A stretch of DNA of 64,000 nucleotides from CBDFNC01 sp965249895 (GTDB lineage Bacteria; Pseudomonadota; Gammaproteobacteria; Enterobacterales; CBDFNC01). The translations under genes and the position numbers were made by a program. The stretch lies in the NCBI GenBank assembly GCA_965249895.1, contig CBDFNC010000004.1:992001-1056000 (forward strand). Direction: 5' to 3'. Within the stretch, counting starts at the first letter, position 1, and every line of letters begins with the position of its first letter. Of the stretch, positions 52,161 through 62,015 are shown piece after piece. The notes under the pieces are model-generated. The model worked only from the letters and a program-made list of their open reading frames with translations, was not told the DNA's origin and searched no databases.

Positions 52161-53993
52161 TCAATGATGGAGTGCCCCATGGATCATTTGTGCAAGCACT
52201 AAACTAACCCCAGGTACTTTTGCCAACTCTTCCACAGACGCTTGTTTTACTTCCTGTAAACCACCCAAATATTTAAGCAACGCCTGCCGCCTTTTTGGCC
52301 CAACACCCGCAATATCTTCTAAGGTGCTCTGTCTCCTTTGTTTATCCCGCCGCTGACGATGGCCGGTAATAGCGAAGCGATGAGACTCGTCTCGAATATC
52401 CTGAATTAAGTGCAGCGCTGGGGAATCAGAGCCCAGCAGTACTTCCTCATAGGTTTCCCCCAGGATCAAGGTTTCCAGGCCGGGCTTCCTGGTAACCCCC
52501 TTAGCTATACCAACCATCAAGGGCAAAACCTCCCCAAAATTAGCACTGTATTTCGCCACGATTTGTTCTGCCTGCCTCAGCTGGCCTAACCCGCCATCGA
52601 TAAAGATAATATCTGGCACCTTACCTGGCTCTTGCATTTGCTTGAAGCGACGCTCAATCACCTGGGCCATAGCTGCATAATCATCACCTCCGGTGATCCC
52701 GCTGATATTGAAGCGCCGATAATCGGACTTTAACGCTCCATCACGGTTAAAGACCACACAAGATGCAACTGTTTTTTCCCCCATAGTGTGGGAGATGTCA
52801 AAACATTCCATTCGCTGCACTGGTTTAGCCAATTCAAAGGCTTCTTCCAGCAAGCGATAACGCTGCGCCAAGGTACTTTTATGGCTGAGCTTAGTATTTA
52901 AAGCAATCGTTGCATTGGTTTGCGCAAGCTTAACGAACTTTCCCCGTTCGCCCCGACAATGGGCTGTCAGTTTAACCTTGTAGCCCGCATGGAAAGACAA
53001 TGCCGCCATTTGCATTACCATTTCGTCCGCTGGCTCTGCCAATAAAACTTCCTTGGGTATGGTTCGCCCACTGGCTCCGGACAGATAGAATTGACCGATA
53101 AACGCGTTGATCACTTCCTGGGGCTCCGTTGCTGCAGGCACATTTGGAAAATAGCTCCTACTGCCCAATACCTGACCCTGGCGGATAAACAACACGTGTA
53201 AACAGGCAATACCGCTCGCGTAGCTAAAACCAATAGCATCCAGCTGCTCCACAGTGCCCGTCACTCCTTGCTGCTCTTGTACTTTTCTCAGCGCTTGGAT
53301 TTGATCCCGAATGCGGGCCGCCTTCTCAAACTCCAGTTGCAAACTCGCCGCTTCCATCTGGGTCACCAATTGAGCGATCACATTTTGGCTATGGCCCTCC
53401 AGAAATAGCGAGGCTAATGAAACTTGCTCGCTATATTCCTGATCGGACACCATATTGGTACAAGGTGCGAGACAACGCTTAAGCTGATACTGCAAGCAGG
53501 GCCGGGTACGATTTTTGTAATACGAGTCCTCACACTGGCGAATGGGAAACAGTTTTTGCATTAAATGCAGGCTTTCCCGCACCGCCCCCCCACTTGGATA
53601 CGGACCAAAATAGCGACCCTTTTTTTTCTTAGGACCGCGATGCACACCAATCTTTGGATGGAGGTGATCCGTAAGCAAGATATACGGATAAGACTTATCG
53701 TCGCGCAATAACACGTTATATCGCGGCAGGTACTTCTTTATATAGTTGTGTTCGAGAATGAGAGCTTCCGTCTCCGTATGGGTAACGGTGACATCCACAT
53801 GGCGAATATTTCGCACCAGGGCTTTGGTTTTCTCATTATCCAAAGTGGTGCGAAAGTAACTGGAAAGGCGCTTTTTTAGATTTTTGGCTTTTCCCACATA
53901 AATGACAGTTTCTTCGCTGTCATACATGCGGTACACACCCGGTTGTTCAGTAACCGACTTAAGGAAAGCTTTGGCGTCAAAATCAGATTTCAT
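52161..53993 (-). CDS. uvrC: UvrC, excinuclease ABC subunit C
   Basis: UvrC makes both incisions in nucleotide excision repair. The 610-aa protein has the N-terminal GIY-YIG nuclease (QPGVYRMYD, VIYVGKAKNLKKRL), a Cys-rich patch (CLQYQLKRCLAPC), a UVR motif that binds UvrB (LQLEFEKAARIRDQI), the RNase H-like second nuclease (MECFDISHTMGEKTVAS, IFIDGGLGQL) and C-terminal helix-hairpin-helix motifs (DIAGVGPKRRQALLKYLGG). It follows uvrY with a 37-base gap. Confidence 0.97.
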   Translation of the reverse strand: MKSDFDAKAFLKSVTEQPGVYRMYDSEETVIYVGKAKNLKKRLSSYFRTTLDNEKTKALVRNIRHVDVTVTHTETEALILEHNYIKKYLPRYNVLLRDDKSYPYILLTDHLHPKIGVHRGPKKKKGRYFGPYPSGGAVRESLHLMQKLFPIRQCEDSYYKNRTRPCLQYQLKRCLAPCTNMVSDQEYSEQVSLASLFLEGHSQNVIAQLVTQMEAASLQLEFEKAARIRDQIQALRKVQEQQGVTGTVEQLDAIGFSYASGIACLHVLFIRQGQVLGSRSYFPNVPAATEPQEVINAFIGQFYLSGASGRTIPKEVLLAEPADEMVMQMAALSFHAGYKVKLTAHCRGERGKFVKLAQTNATIALNTKLSHKSTLAQRYRLLEEAFELAKPVQRMECFDISHTMGEKTVASCVVFNRDGALKSDYRRFNISGITGGDDYAAMAQVIERRFKQMQEPGKVPDIIFIDGGLGQLRQAEQIVAKYSANFGEVLPLMVGIAKGVTRKPGLETLILGETYEEVLLGSDSPALHLIQDIRDESHRFAITGHRQRRDKQRRQSTLEDIAGVGPKRRQALLKYLGGLQEVKQASVEELAKVPGVSLVLAQMIHGALHH

Positions 53994-54030
53994 AGAAGAA
54001 GGCGCCAGGCGCCTAAAACAAAAGTGTTAG

Positions 54031-54675
54031 CTACAGAGTATCAGCGTCTAACATACCATGTCTAATTGCCAGGTGGGTTAGCTCAACATCACCACTAATA
54101 TCCAGCTTGTTAAACAACCTGTAACGGTAACTGTTCACCGTTTTGGGACTTAGGTTCAGTTGCTCGGAAATATCCGTCACCTTTTGCCCTTTCGTTATCA
54201 TTAACATTATCTGCAGTTCCCGCTCGGACAAGTTTTTAAACGGATTTTCATCGTCAGAGGAAAACTGTGCCAGCGCCATTTGCTGAGCAATTTCAGGCGA
54301 AATATATCTTTGCCCACTGTTCACCATACGTATTGCATTCAACACTTCTTCCGGTGCAGCACCTTTAGTGAGGTAACCCGAGGCGCCTGCCTGCATCACT
54401 TTTGTCGGAAAAGGGTTTTCTGTGTGTATGGTTAACACTATTATCTTTATTTCAGGGCTATATCTGAGAATTTTTCGGGTAGCTTCCAGCCCCCCTATAC
54501 CGGGCATATTCATGTCCATTAAGATAACGTCAGGATCATTATCCCGGCACCACTGAACGGCAGATTCACCACTCTCAGCTTCGCCGACAACCTTAATGCC
54601 CCTGATATCATCTAATATGCGTCGAATCCCTGTTCTAACCAATTCATGGTCATCTACAAGAAATACATTAATCAA
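54031..54675 (-). CDS. uvrY: UvrY/GacA response regulator
   Basis: This is the FixJ/NarL-type response regulator of the BarA-UvrY (GacS-GacA) system, which in relatives activates Csr small RNAs. Receiver: D54 in VILMDMNMPG. The LuxR-type helix-turn-helix in residues about 145-205 has LSERELQIMLMITKG and LSPKTVNSYRYRLF. The length of 214 aa and position upstream of uvrC are typical. The BarA kinase and csrA are not in this window. Confidence 0.95.
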   Translation of the reverse strand: MINVFLVDDHELVRTGIRRILDDIRGIKVVGEAESGESAVQWCRDNDPDVILMDMNMPGIGGLEATRKILRYSPEIKIIVLTIHTENPFPTKVMQAGASGYLTKGAAPEEVLNAIRMVNSGQRYISPEIAQQMALAQFSSDDENPFKNLSERELQIMLMITKGQKVTDISEQLNLSPKTVNSYRYRLFNKLDISGDVELTHLAIRHGMLDADTL

Positions 54676-55413
54676 AGGAGTTTCTCCGCACCAATTGGAT
54701 CTGTGGCGACAGCCAACACGTTGGCCGATACCTGGATCATAATTAAAGATGTATAGATAGAAAACAGTCCAGTAGCGCTTTGTTTGTACTCTGACTGTTT
54801 ACTCCTAACCGTCACAGTATCAAGGATATAGCTAACGCAAAGGAATCAATCACATCCAACAACAGCAAGAATTGTAATCACAGCATGGGAAGCTTTCCAG
54901 TAATTATTCCCGACAAACTGTCTAACAAACGTTCAAAATCAATATTTAGCGCTGCCAAAACGACTAAAGCAACCTATGACACATGATTTGATCAATTCCA
55001 CTACAGATGCAAGTTATTAACCTAACTAATTGTAATCTATTTGTTTTATCTTGATATTTGTAAAATAGCCAGAGGAAAATCCGGACATTTCCAGCCAAGA
55101 TAAAGACACATTGGCCGGGCTTATCCTATTCTGAAAGAATCATCAAAAATATAATCAAGCTCACACTCTGCCAGCCATTCACCGATTATCATGCCCTTGG
55201 AATAGTATAAATACCTTTAGATCCCTTAGCCAAATTAATAAAATATAAGAGTAAAGACAGACAATACCCACCAAAGGGACGGTTTTTCCGAGTAAATACC
55301 AAGGAATTGCCGAACAATGTGACCCTGCTTTTGAGATCAGATCTTGATTTCCTGTGATATAGTGGCCATATAGATTTACAAGCCCTTAACTTTAATAGAG
55401 GTCTGACATCCTT
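54676..55413. other. Long divergent intergenic region between uvrY and yccA
   Basis: No gene was found in 738 bases. It should hold the promoter of uvrY on the left and that of yccA on the right. Before yccA, TTGAGA at about 55334 and TGATATAGT near 55356 could be a -35/-10 pair. A small-RNA gene cannot be excluded. Confidence 0.4.
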
Positions 55414-56076
55414 ATGAACCAACAGTACACAGCTCAACAATCAGCTGGCGCAGTCACCGAAACAAATAAGGTATTGCGTAATACCTACATGCTGCTGTCC
55501 ATGACACTTGCGTTTTCTGCGTTAGTCGCAGGCTTGTCCATGGCCTTTAATATGCCGCGACCTCACTGGATTATCGTCATAGCCGGCTTCTACGGCTTGA
55601 TATTTCTGACTGAGAAAAATCGCGATAGCTCACTGGGTATAGTCTTCGTATTTATGCTGACGGGTTTCATGGGTTATACCCTAGGGCCGATACTCAATAT
55701 GTTTTTAAGCAATGGTGGCGGTGAAACCATTATGCTTGCATTGGGCGGCACAGCTTTAACCTTTTTTGCTCTTTCTGGCTACGTTCTGACCACCAAAAAA
55801 GACATGTCTTTCCTTGGCGGCATGATGATGGCTGGCTTTGTTGTTCTGATCGTGGCGGTGATTGCGAATATCTTCCTGCAAATCCCCGCTTTGGGACTCG
55901 CCATCAGCGCGATGTTCATTTTGTTCTCTTCAGGCGCCATCCTAATGCAAACGAGCTCGATTATTCATGGTGGGGAAACTAACTATATTTCCGCTACTGT
56001 GACACTGTTCGTGTCCATCTATAATATCTTTATCAGCTTATTAAGCATTCTGGGAATTGGTGGCAACAACGACTAA
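55414..56076 (+). CDS. yccA: YccA, Bax inhibitor-1 family membrane protein
   Basis: This 220-aa inner-membrane protein of the BI-1 family corresponds to YccA, which in E. coli modulates the FtsH protease. It has seven hydrophobic segments, the family pattern TNKVLRNTYMLLSMTLAFSA, LTGFMGYTLGPILN, FFALSGYVLTTKKDMSFLGG and TNYISATVTLFVSIYNIF. The position near yccS and tusE recalls E. coli's yccA-tusE neighbourhood. Confidence 0.95.
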   Translation: MNQQYTAQQSAGAVTETNKVLRNTYMLLSMTLAFSALVAGLSMAFNMPRPHWIIVIAGFYGLIFLTEKNRDSSLGIVFVFMLTGFMGYTLGPILNMFLSNGGGETIMLALGGTALTFFALSGYVLTTKKDMSFLGGMMMAGFVVLIVAVIANIFLQIPALGLAISAMFILFSSGAILMQTSSIIHGGETNYISATVTLFVSIYNIFISLLSILGIGGNND

Positions 56077-56133
56077 TAGCGCTCTTCTACTGCGCTGACT
56101 CGCACTATCTGTATTCACAGAGACTAAAACAAC

Positions 56134-56159
56134 AAGCCCCGCTCAGCGGGGCTTTTTTT
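56134..56159 (+). terminator. Terminator after yccA
   Basis: AAGCCCCGC and GCGGGGCTT form a perfect stem with a TCA loop followed by more T residues, 57 bases after the stop. Confidence 0.93.
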
Positions 56160-56218
56160 ATTCCTGTATTTAAGTAAAATTACGTTTCACCCATTACAAT
56201 AGTTTCAGCTTAAAACCT

Positions 56219-58369
56219 ATGACGCCACTTTCCCTTAGCCTGGAACGTCAGCTAAAAACACTGATTTCCCACACCCATTTTCACAGCGGGTTTCGCGTAT
56301 TTATCGGCATCTGTATCAGCCTGTTGCCCGTCGTATTCTGGCAGCAAGTTGGGATTGCCCTTACGTTATGCTTAGGTGTGGTCGCCTGTGCCATTGCCGA
56401 AACAGACGATAGCGTCAAGGGCCGGGTTAAAAACCTCACAACTACCCTGGCTTGTTTTATGTTGGCTTCTTTTTCTGTGGAGCTGTTGTTCGATAACACT
56501 TTGCTGTTTAGCCTGGGACTGGGTAGCTCAACATTCGCTTTTATTATGCTCGGTATTTTCGGCCACAGGTATGCACAAATTGCCTTTGGTTCACTGGTTA
56601 TTGCTATCTACACTATGATTGGTCATGGCGAGAGTAATCCTGTTTACTGGCAACCCTTGTTGTTGGCGGCTGGTGCATTAGGTTACGGCGTTCTCTCCCT
56701 GCTTTGGTTGTATCTGTCGCCCTATAAGTCGTTACATGAACAGCTCGCCCAGGTCTACTTCAGCTTAAGTCGCTATCAGCTGGAGAAGTCGCACTTTTTC
56801 AGCCACGAGAAAATTGACCCTTTTAATACCAGGCAAAACCTTGCGGTACAAAATATTGCCGTAGTGCAGGCATTAAACCTCTGTAAAGATACGTTAAATA
56901 GCCGTCTTAACAGCAATAGTGAGCAACAAAAGCTCGCCCGGTTACTGCAACTCTATTTAATCGCCCAACAAATACACGAAAGGATCAGCGCTACTCATTA
57001 TTTATATAGCCAACTCGATAAGGCGTTTGCCGATACCGAGTTGATGGAAGGTTTTCACCAGCTGTTTTATCAATTATCCGACGCAACCCATCAACTGGGA
57101 TATGCCATCCTCTCGGGTCGCAAGTTTACCCCGAACTCCTCCCTTAGCTGGACGTTAAATGCGTTAGGCGACCAATTAAAATACCAAGACCAACAGCATC
57201 ATTTTGCCCTGGAGACCTTCACACCTCTTAACTTCGTTTATAAAAACCTAAAGGGGGTGCAGCAACTGCTTGAAGAAGCGCAAGGGCTGTCCAATGATAA
57301 TACCCTGGACGTTTTGCCGGCCTTAGCCAAACAGCCGAAACGCTCGCTTTTGGCGCAACTCAAAGACAATCTGAGCATCAGCTCCACCACCTTTCGCCAC
57401 GCCTTAAGAATGAGTATCTGTTTCGTGACCGGTTATTTGTTGTTGCAAATATTCCAGCTAGAAAAAGGATTCTGGGTGCTGCTAACTTGCCTTTTTGTCT
57501 GTCAGCCCAGTTTCAGCGCAACCAAGAAACGACTTGTTGAAAGAACCCTGGGTACTCTGGCAGGGATCTTACTCGGGTATCCACTGCTGAGCCTGATCGA
57601 TACGGATACCGGTCAGCTCCTCCTCTTACCCGTAACCGGTTTCCTATTTTTCGCCTATTTAAAAAGCCGCTACGCCGTAGCAGTTACCTTTATTACCCTG
57701 TTTGTGATGCTGGTGTTTAACCTACTCTCCGGCAGCGGTTTGGAAATCATTATGCCCCGACTGCAAGAAACCTTGTTGGGTTGCACCTTGGCGGCGCTGA
57801 CTATCAGCTTTATTTTCCCAGATTGGCAATATCTTAAAATCCCGGGGTTAATCGAGCACTCGCTGCGCGCCAATCTGGCCTATTTTAAACAGGTCGTCAG
57901 CCAGTACACGGTTGGCAAAGATGAATCTCTCAGCTATCGCATCGCACGCAAAAATGCTCATATCGCAGACACTAACCTGGCGTCTGCCTGGCAGAATATG
58001 TTGATAGAACCGAGTTCAAAACGTAAATTACTTAATGAAAGTTACGCGCTAACCAATAGAAACAATGCGCTGCTTTCTTATATTTCAGCACTGGCATCCC
58101 ACCGTCATAAGCTGGACAAACTAAACACAGATCTCACTTTGTTAACCCTGATAAACCAAACTGAAGCGCGCCTGGAGCTTGCAGCCAGTACCATTGCAAA
58201 TAACCATAACGAAATCTGCCCCAATGATTTACAATTTAGCGCCCTGCTGCCAAGGCTGGAGAACGAAAGCCTGGTGATTGCACAGCAGCTGCAACTAATC
58301 GCCAATACGGCCTTTGATATTCAAGATCTTGCCATGGGACTGAAACCTGTAAATAGCAATACTAAGTAG
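56219..58369 (+). CDS. yccS: YccS-like FUSC-family inner-membrane protein
   Basis: This 716-aa protein resembles YccS. It has two clusters of membrane segments (about 20-165 and 385-540) and a hydrophilic helical region between and after them. Family patterns are FRVFIGICISLLPVVFWQQVG, FGSLVIAIYTMIGH, EKGFWVLLTCLFVCQPSFSAT and KRLVERTLGTLAGILLGYPL. FUSC proteins are thought to be efflux-type transporters, but the substrate of YccS is not known to me. It starts after the yccA terminator and ends 15 bases before tusE, so it is likely co-transcribed with tusE. Confidence 0.9.
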   Translation: MTPLSLSLERQLKTLISHTHFHSGFRVFIGICISLLPVVFWQQVGIALTLCLGVVACAIAETDDSVKGRVKNLTTTLACFMLASFSVELLFDNTLLFSLGLGSSTFAFIMLGIFGHRYAQIAFGSLVIAIYTMIGHGESNPVYWQPLLLAAGALGYGVLSLLWLYLSPYKSLHEQLAQVYFSLSRYQLEKSHFFSHEKIDPFNTRQNLAVQNIAVVQALNLCKDTLNSRLNSNSEQQKLARLLQLYLIAQQIHERISATHYLYSQLDKAFADTELMEGFHQLFYQLSDATHQLGYAILSGRKFTPNSSLSWTLNALGDQLKYQDQQHHFALETFTPLNFVYKNLKGVQQLLEEAQGLSNDNTLDVLPALAKQPKRSLLAQLKDNLSISSTTFRHALRMSICFVTGYLLLQIFQLEKGFWVLLTCLFVCQPSFSATKKRLVERTLGTLAGILLGYPLLSLIDTDTGQLLLLPVTGFLFFAYLKSRYAVAVTFITLFVMLVFNLLSGSGLEIIMPRLQETLLGCTLAALTISFIFPDWQYLKIPGLIEHSLRANLAYFKQVVSQYTVGKDESLSYRIARKNAHIADTNLASAWQNMLIEPSSKRKLLNESYALTNRNNALLSYISALASHRHKLDKLNTDLTLLTLINQTEARLELAASTIANNHNEICPNDLQFSALLPRLENESLVIAQQLQLIANTAFDIQDLAMGLKPVNSNTK

Positions 58370-58384
58370 CAAACTGGAAAATTA

Positions 58385-58714
58385 ATGTTGGAATTTGACG
58401 GCAAACAATACGAAACCGATAAACACGGTTACCTTAAGCATTTTGAGCAGTGGAATAAGGACCTGGCAAAGCATATCGCCGATCAGGAAGGCATCACCCT
58501 GACGGATGCCCATTGGCAAGTGGTACTCTTTGTCAGGGACTTTTATCAGGAGTTTAATACCTCACCCGCAGTCAGAGCACTGGTAAAAGCCATGGGCAAC
58601 AAGTACGGTCCCGAAAAAGGCAACAGCCGGTATTTATATAAGTTATTCCCTAAGGGTCCGGCTAAACAGGCGACCAAAATTGCTGGCCTGCCAAAACCCG
58701 TGAAATGCATCTGA
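58385..58714 (+). CDS. tusE: TusE, sulfur relay protein
   Basis: TusE is the final sulfur carrier of the TusABCDE relay that supplies MnmA for 2-thiolation of tRNA wobble uridine. The 109-aa DsrC-family protein has DKHGYLKHFEQWN, HWQVVLFVRDFYQEFN and KGNSRYLYKLFPKGPAKQ. The active cysteine is the penultimate residue (C108 in PKPVKCI). The second DsrC cysteine about ten residues earlier is missing, which fits TusE rather than dissimilatory DsrC. Confidence 0.95.
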   Translation: MLEFDGKQYETDKHGYLKHFEQWNKDLAKHIADQEGITLTDAHWQVVLFVRDFYQEFNTSPAVRALVKAMGNKYGPEKGNSRYLYKLFPKGPAKQATKIAGLPKPVKCI

Positions 58715-59007
58715 TCCCCTGTATGTCTCAATAAAACCAGATATCGAGTTGCTAATAATCATAATTCTCGTTAAGGAATAGACAATTAGCGTGTTAATTG
58801 ATAATTAACACTGTAGAATATCAATGCAATAGTTTACTGCCCGGTTATTCGAGTGTCCTGCGGCATTCCGATTTCAGGGTTCAAGAGAGTCGCTGGTAAA
58901 AGTATGAGTTTCTTATGATTTTCCGCTTGTACTCTTGCGGCGAGTATTGTTGGATTGCATCATTCCGACACGCTAATAATTAAATACAAAGCAAAGGATT
59001 TAGGGAT

Positions 59008-59703
59008 ATGACGAAGTTTAAACTGACTGCGATGGCCACCTTATCTGTCGTAGCACTAGCTGGTTGTGCAACGCCTCCAAAAGACGTGGGCGCGATCCAG
59101 CAAAAACTGGCGCATGCTGAAGCCGGTAATGGCGGCCAATGTATGATGGCTATCCACAAAACAGGAGTAGCCATTGAAAAAGCTAACTCGCTGCTGGCAT
59201 ACTCCAAAGACGGAATGCTTGGTTTTTCCAAGTATGACTCGGCCATGGCTGCTGCGGATAACGCAGTTAAATACCGCGGTGTAGCCGATGAGCAGTGCAA
59301 CCAGCACCTCAAAGAATTGCTGGCTACTATGGTGGTAAAAAGCGAAAAAGTACAAAGCGTATACGCTCAGATCCAGTATCTACCTGGCGTTACTTTTGCC
59401 GTTGGCTCAGATATGCTGACAACAGAATCTAAAACCATCCTGGAAGCAGTTGCCGGTCGCTTGGTCCAGGAACATCGCCCTGTTGAAGTTGCAGGCCATA
59501 CATCAAATACAGGTTCAGCCGATTTCAATATGGCATTGTCCCAGCAGCGAGCAGAAACCGTGCGCGAGTTTATGATTTCCAAGGGCGTAGAAGCAGACAT
59601 GATTATCGCAAGAGGTTACGGTATGACTCAACCGGTCGCGACCAACGATACTAAGGCAGGCCAGACAGCCAACCAACGTGTTGAAATTCGTTATTTGAGA
59701 TAG
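59008..59703 (+). CDS. OmpA-family lipoprotein
   Basis: A 231-aa outer-membrane lipoprotein: signal peptide with lipobox LAGC (Cys20), then a helical stretch (about 25-115) and a C-terminal OmpA-like peptidoglycan-binding domain (about 125-231: VTFAVGSDMLTTESKTIL, VEVAGHTSNTGSADFNMALSQQRAE, IARGYGMTQPVATNDT, NQRVEIRYLR). It probably anchors the envelope to peptidoglycan. It is not Pal, since the Tol genes are absent and the N-terminal part is much longer. GGATTTAGGGA precedes the ATG. Confidence 0.9.
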   Translation: MTKFKLTAMATLSVVALAGCATPPKDVGAIQQKLAHAEAGNGGQCMMAIHKTGVAIEKANSLLAYSKDGMLGFSKYDSAMAAADNAVKYRGVADEQCNQHLKELLATMVVKSEKVQSVYAQIQYLPGVTFAVGSDMLTTESKTILEAVAGRLVQEHRPVEVAGHTSNTGSADFNMALSQQRAETVREFMISKGVEADMIIARGYGMTQPVATNDTKAGQTANQRVEIRYLR

Positions 59704-59713
59704 AAATAATAAA

Positions 59714-59771
59714 CCCTGCCGTGATGCAGGGTGTATTGTCAATTAAAGCCACCAACCAGGCGGCTTTTTTT
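59714..59771 (+). terminator. Two hairpins after the OmpA lipoprotein gene
   Basis: CCCTGC/GCAGGG (59714-59731) is followed by AAAGCC..GGCGGCTTTTTTT (59745-59771). The second, with seven T residues, is a normal terminator; the convergent serS gene ends at 59777. Confidence 0.82.
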
Positions 59772-59776
59772 GCGTC

Positions 59777-61063
59777 TTATCCCAGGTGAGTAAGGCCGCC
59801 CATATAAGACACCAGGCCGTCCGGCACTTCAATACGGCCGTCTTCCAGCTGATAGTTTTCAAGAATAGCAACCAGCGTCCTTCCTACCGCTAAACCTGAA
59901 CCGTTCAGGGTATGTAGCAATTCAGGCTTTTTCGCTCCTTCCGCGCGGAAACGGGCCTGTAAACGGCGGGACTGGAAATCGCCCATATTGGATATGGAAG
60001 AGATTTCCCGGTAGGTATCTTGCGCCGGCAACCAGACTTCCAAATCAAATGTCTTGGTTGCGCCGAAGCCCATATCACCAGTACAAAGGGCCATAACACG
60101 ATACGGTAGATTCAGTCTCTGCAGCACTTTTTCAGCATGCCCTGTCATTTCATCCAGTGTTTCAAAGCTTTTTTGTGGATGGGCCAGCTGCACCATTTCA
60201 ACTTTGTCGAACTGGTGTTGACGAATAAGGCCTCGAGTATCACGACCATACGAACCAGCTTCACTCCTGAAGCAAGGCGTATGAGCCGTCATTTTAACTG
60301 GCAACTCTTTTTCATCGAAGATATGATCGCGCGCCATATTAGTCAGCGGTACTTCAGCCGTAGGGATCAGCGACATACCCTGCCCTTCTTCCGTTGCCGG
60401 TTGGGTATGGAACAGGTCTTCGCCAAATTTAGGTAGCTGACCGGTACCGTATAGGCTGTCTGCATTTACCAGGTAAGGCACATACATCTCGGTATAACCG
60501 TGTTCAGTGGTATGAAGATCAAGCATTAACTGAGCCAACGCCCTGTGCATACGAGCAATTTGGCCACGCATTACGATAAAGCGCGCACCACTGATCTTCA
60601 CCGCCGATTTAAAGTCCAGGCCACCTAAGCCTTCCCCTAAATCCACATGATCTTTAACCTCGAAGTCATACTGCTTCGGCACACCCCAACGGCGGATCTC
60701 CACGTTTTCTTCTTCGTCCTTACCCACAGGAACACTTTCGTGTGGCAAGTTAGGAATGCTTAGGGAAATATTCTTAATTTCATTTAGTAGCTGAACTAAT
60801 GCTTCTTTTGCCGCGTCCAGCTCTTCGCCGAGTTTGCCCATTTCGGCTCGCAAAGGGGCTATATCTTCACCACGTTTTGCAGCCTGACCTATGCTTTTCG
60901 AGCGGGAGTTACGCTCCGACTGTAGCGTTTCTGTTTTTACTTGAAGCTCTTTTCGGATTGCCTCAAGCTCAGTTAACTTAGCGACATCAAGCTCGTATCC
61001 ACGGCTTGCCAAACGTGTTGCGGTTTCTTCTAAGTCACCACGAAGATACTTGGGATCTAACAT
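59777..61063 (-). CDS. serS: Seryl-tRNA synthetase
   Basis: SerRS charges tRNA-Ser. This is a class II synthetase of 428 aa. The N-terminal coiled-coil arm (about 25-105, LTELEAIRKELQVKTETLQSE) binds the tRNA. The catalytic core has motif 2 FRSEAGSYGRDTRGLIRQHQ and motif 3 GSGLAVGRTLVAILENYQ. It is the last gene of a conserved cluster ftsK-lolA-rarA-crcB-serS on this strand. Confidence 0.97.
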   Translation of the reverse strand: MLDPKYLRGDLEETATRLASRGYELDVAKLTELEAIRKELQVKTETLQSERNSRSKSIGQAAKRGEDIAPLRAEMGKLGEELDAAKEALVQLLNEIKNISLSIPNLPHESVPVGKDEEENVEIRRWGVPKQYDFEVKDHVDLGEGLGGLDFKSAVKISGARFIVMRGQIARMHRALAQLMLDLHTTEHGYTEMYVPYLVNADSLYGTGQLPKFGEDLFHTQPATEEGQGMSLIPTAEVPLTNMARDHIFDEKELPVKMTAHTPCFRSEAGSYGRDTRGLIRQHQFDKVEMVQLAHPQKSFETLDEMTGHAEKVLQRLNLPYRVMALCTGDMGFGATKTFDLEVWLPAQDTYREISSISNMGDFQSRRLQARFRAEGAKKPELLHTLNGSGLAVGRTLVAILENYQLEDGRIEVPDGLVSYMGGLTHLG

Positions 61064-61072
61064 TCCTTACCT

Positions 61073-61456
61073 TTAACTTCTTAGTATCAATTGAGTTCCG
61101 ATAAATGCTGCGGTAATACATACCAGCACATTAATCGCCACATTTGCTATTGCTTTAATTAATTCCCCTTGCTGAAGCAGCAGCAAGCTGTCCATGGAGA
61201 AGGTAGAAAAGGTGGTCAGGGCGCCTAAAAAGCCGACCCCTATCATTTGCCGCCAGGGACTGGCGCTAATTACACCTTGCTCCAACAGAGCAAATAGCAG
61301 GCCCATAATAAACGAGCCAATTATATTCACAATCAGGGTGCCAAAGGGAAACCCTTTGCCAAAAAAGGTCAGCGCCCAGTTGCTGATAAGATAACGTAAA
61401 CAGGCACCCAATGCGCCCCCTGTAGCAACAAAACCCAAACTAATCAGGTTATTCAT
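61073..61456 (-). CDS. crcB: CrcB/Fluc fluoride exporter
   Basis: CrcB is a small four-helix dual-topology channel (127 aa) that exports fluoride. Landmarks are GGALGACLRYLISN, FGTLIVNIIGSFIMGLL, GFLGALTTFSTFSMDSL and an ATFI-like end. The 5' end and upstream region of this gene are copied several times directly upstream (61457-61950), so the native start is the ATG at 61456, and the promoter is within the repeat array. No fluoride riboswitch was identified. Confidence 0.95.
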   Translation of the reverse strand: MNNLISLGFVATGGALGACLRYLISNWALTFFGKGFPFGTLIVNIIGSFIMGLLFALLEQGVISASPWRQMIGVGFLGALTTFSTFSMDSLLLLQQGELIKAIANVAINVLVCITAAFIGTQLILRS

Positions 61457-61950
61457 AACAGTTAATTTCGCTTTTTCTGTTTATTTCAGATAAATAATTA
61501 AATTATTCATATCTTCGTTAGCTCTAGCGCAAATGCGCCACCAAGCCTGACAGTAACAAAACCCAAACCAATCAGGTTATTCATAACAGTTAATTTCGCT
61601 TTTTCTGTTTATTTCGGAGAAATAGTTAAATTATTCACATGCGCTCTAGCGCAAATGCGCCACCAAGCCTGACAGTAACAAAACCCAAACCAATCAGGTT
61701 ATTCATAACAGTTAATTTCGCTTTTTCTGTTTATTTCGGAGAAATAGTTAAATTATTCACATGCGCTCTAGCGCAAATGCGCCACCAAGCCTGACAGTAA
61801 CAAAACCCAAACTAATCAGGTTATTCATAACAGTTAATTTCGCTTTTTCTGTTTATTTCGGAGAAATAGTTAAATTATTCACATGCGCTCTAGCGCAAAT
61901 TCGCCACCAAGCCTGGCAGCAAAAACCGAACTAATCGGGTGAATCATACA
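61436..61950 (-). repeat. Tandem array built from the 5' end of crcB
   Basis: The crcB start region (codons 1 to about 11 plus some 90 upstream bases) recurs with start codons at 61456, 61584, 61706, 61828 and a diverged remnant at 61947. The spacings are 128, 122 and 122 bases, then about 119. Each intact copy has ATG with the same upstream bases and encodes a 23- to 25-residue peptide starting MNNLIGLGFVTVRLGG or near it, ending at its own stop. A hairpin-prone GCGCTCTAGCGC lies in each unit. Confidence 0.92.
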
Positions 61951-62015
61951 AAGAGCCACCAGGTTCCTGGAAGTTACGTTTTGTCACCAATCGCTAGTGT
62001 GGGGTCGTGAGAAAA

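Noticed and set aside
55189..55440. An 83-codon minus-strand open frame upstream of yccA
   Set aside because: It overlaps the yccA start and probable promoter, and the translation has no recognisable pattern.
61457..61560. A fluoride riboswitch (crcB motif) upstream of crcB
   Set aside because: I looked for the conserved riboswitch bases on the minus strand and did not see them; the region is only the tandem repeat.
61436..61950. A CRISPR array
   Set aside because: The 122-128-base units are near-identical throughout, with no short repeats separated by unique spacers and no cas genes.
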